A stretch of 6,835 bases of DNA from NCBI GenBank assembly GCA_030917105.1, contig JAUPVI010000052.1:1-6835 (forward strand). Reading direction: 5' to 3'. The translations under genes and the position numbers were made by a program. The notes under the pieces are model-generated. The model saw nothing but the letters and a program-made list of their open reading frames with translations. It searched no databases and had not been told where the DNA came from. The DNA comes from Candidatus Babelota bacterium. Lineage in GTDB: Bacteria > Babelota > Babeliae > Babelales > JAUPTZ01. Shown here piece after piece: positions 5,388 through 6,835 of the stretch (position 1 is the first letter of the stretch; every line of letters begins with the position of its first letter).

Positions 5388-6835
5388 TTAACCAACGAGT
5401 GGCTCTACGAGCTGTCCATGCTGTAATGAACGTCGTGCATTCTCAACTGCGACTTCTAAGGTTTGTAGGTCAAGCATAGAATTGCCTTTGTTTAACATAG
5501 CATAGATAGTTTGGGCAACCAGAGAGTCAATTTGTCGTCCCACAAGCCCATCCATTTTCTGTGCAAGCAACGCTTTTTCTCGGCGAATTTCATCGCTGAC
5601 GCTGAGTCCTCGGTCGATAAGATGCTGTTTGAGGTAGTTGTCCAGTAGCGACTCTCGCTCCTTTTGCCCTGGTACGGTGAATGCGACCCGATTTGAGCCG
5701 TCTATACGGTTCAAGAGTGCTTTATCGATGCGATCTGGGTAGTTAGTAGAGAGAATGAACATCATTTTTTCATGAATACCGCGTTCAAAGAAGCTGAGCA
5801 TGGTGGTGGTGAGGTCGTTGGTCATTTCGTTTGCAAAGTTTGAATCACGATCAGCAAACATCGTTTCGGCCTCGTCAAATACCAAGATTACCGGAAGCTT
5901 GCTCTTGCTTGCCCAACGCAAGATGTTGGCGAGAGCTTCTTGCGCTTTGGCAGGGGAGCCAAGGCGCTTAAATGCTGGTCCACGTATAATAACGTGGTTG
6001 GCAATTCCTTGTTCATGGAGTCGACGAGCAAATGCTTGGGCTGCCATGGTTTTACCAGTTCCTGGAGGTCCGTAGAACAGCATGTTACTGAGTGGGAAAC
6101 CTTTTTGAATGGCCAAAACGATACCAGCAAACTTACCAATTACTTGTTGTGCTAAGCTTGGCTCCAAAATAACAGCATCAAGATTTGAGGCAGGAACCTT
6201 AAATCCACGCCACTTATCCAGGCGGCTGAGCATTGAGGTGTCGGCCCGTTCAATAGTCGTTGGTCGTGGTTGGTAGTAATGACGTATGGCAAAATAGCCG
6301 CTAATACCGAGAATAGTGGCGATGGTGAGTGCAGGAATAGCATATTGCACGAGGCTCTTGCGTGCTTTCAGTCGTGCCTCTTGTTGCTCCTTGTCCGCTA
6401 GCAGAGTGGCATCATGTTTTAATTTATCTGCCGCCACGGTTTCTTTGTGTTGAGCAAGAAGGGTTGGCTGCTGAATGGTGGCAATTTGGGCACTTGCGTC
6501 CCCTTGTGCTTTTATTTGATCGACGATTACTTTGCCTTTGTCTTTTATGCGCTCTTGCTTGGCCTTGTCTTCTTCTTCTTTAGCTTTACGATTTGCTTCT
6601 GCTACGGCAAGTTGGCCTTCAACATCGGCAAGACTCAACGCCTTTTTGTTTGCGGCTTCTGCGGCGGTTGCTTCTCGCTCGAGGGCAATTCGGCCTCGCA
6701 TGTCTGCAAGGTAGGCTCGTTGTTCTTTTAGTGCCTTTTCAAGCTCGTACAGGCGTTTGGCTGCTCTGAAAATCGCTATACGTTTTTTTCGTCGTCCGTA
6801 ATACTCATTACTATGCCAATACTCGGAGGCCTCTC
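5388..6835 (-). CDS. ATAD3-like membrane-anchored AAA+ ATPase (5' end beyond the window)
   Basis: The 3' part of a gene whose frame is still open at the window edge; 481 residues are visible, 44 of them before the first in-frame ATG (6701). Numbering from that Met: residues 1-115 are an Ala/Lys/Glu/Gln-rich helical, probably coiled-coil region; upstream of it lies a basic GRRKKR patch; 117-138 form one membrane segment; the rest is an AAA+ domain. Walker A is GPPGTGKT (211-218), Walker B VILVFDEAE (271-279, Asp276 and Glu277), sensor 1 is Asn320 in LSTN, a probable arginine finger is Arg332 in NRID, and GLVGRQI (385-391) supplies a sensor-2-like Arg389. The domain order and phrases such as LFYGPPGTGKT, FDEAE, VPGQKERE and the GxxGRxI block recall eukaryotic ATAD3, a mitochondrial inner-membrane ATPase. 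ATP hydrolysis is well supported; the membrane remodelling or complex-handling role is inferred. It precedes the tRNA on the same strand. Confidence 0.88.
   Translation of the reverse strand, partial: EASEYWHSNEYYGRRKKRIAIFRAAKRLYELEKALKEQRAYLADMRGRIALEREATAAEAANKKALSLADVEGQLAVAEANRKAKEEEDKAKQERIKDKGKVIVDQIKAQGDASAQIATIQQPTLLAQHKETVAADKLKHDATLLADKEQQEARLKARKSLVQYAIPALTIATILGISGYFAIRHYYQPRPTTIERADTSMLSRLDKWRGFKVPASNLDAVILEPSLAQQVIGKFAGIVLAIQKGFPLSNMLFYGPPGTGKTMAAQAFARRLHEQGIANHVIIRGPAFKRLGSPAKAQEALANILRWASKSKLPVILVFDEAETMFADRDSNFANEMTNDLTTTMLSFFERGIHEKMMFILSTNYPDRIDKALLNRIDGSNRVAFTVPGQKERESLLDNYLKQHLIDRGLSVSDEIRREKALLAQKMDGLVGRQIDSLVAQTIYAMLNKGNSMLDLQTLEVAVENARRSLQHGQLVEPLVG

Noticed and set aside
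5800..6731. Plus-strand and alternative-frame open frames across the ATPase gene
   Set aside because: The minus-strand frame carries an intact AAA+ domain; the others are shadows with no family features.
1..6835. CRISPR array, insertion sequence or long direct repeats
   Set aside because: No regularly spaced repeats, transposase motifs or long terminal inverted repeats were found by eye.

Overview
All recognisable genes in this window lie on the minus strand. Reading in the direction of transcription (high to low coordinates), they are: a 5'-truncated AAA+ ATPase of ATAD3-like architecture (5388 to the window edge); a GC-rich spacer; a tRNA-Arg(CCU) with encoded CCA; a probable small terminator; an exported protein of unknown function with a long low-complexity linker (3551-4894); a sigma70-type promoter; and three overlapping genes for divergent, membrane-targeted proteins of the ABC_sub_bind (PF04392, periplasmic-binding-like) fold (2205-3347, 1084-2208, 18-1094).

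The organism is a bacterium with moderate GC content that uses TGA as a stop codon (genes ending at 18 and 2205), which argues against the TGA-recoding lineages. An ATAD3-like AAA+ protein, orphan binding-protein paralogues and an unrecognised exported protein with a Ser/Thr/Glu-rich linker would suit a host-associated lineage such as Dependentiae (TM6/Babeliae). This is a low-to-moderate confidence inference from gene content and no marker gene in the window proves it.

The three-gene cluster looks like one transcription unit. It has a good promoter (ATGACA-17 bp-TATAGT) about 58 bp upstream of the first start, then an ATGA stop/start overlap, then an 11-bp overlap. No permease or ATPase gene of an ABC importer is present, although the cluster may continue past coordinate 1. 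Two of the three proteins (first and last) share a membrane anchor followed by an RYxYHKIxxL motif. Their charge distribution predicts the binding domain on the cytoplasmic side, whereas the middle protein has an ordinary Lys-Lys signal/anchor and a Cys/His-rich loop. This makes a simple 'three importer binding proteins' reading doubtful.

The ATPase has an Ala/Glu/Lys-rich coiled-coil region, one membrane segment and a C-terminal AAA+ domain with intact Walker A, Walker B and sensor residues. This is the same order as in mitochondrial ATAD3. Its reading frame stays open to the window edge, so the first Met visible in the window (6701) is not a trustworthy start. The strongest leads are the bacterial ATAD3-like protein and the topology and cysteine features of the binding-protein trio. 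No CRISPR array, transposase or insertion sequence was seen.
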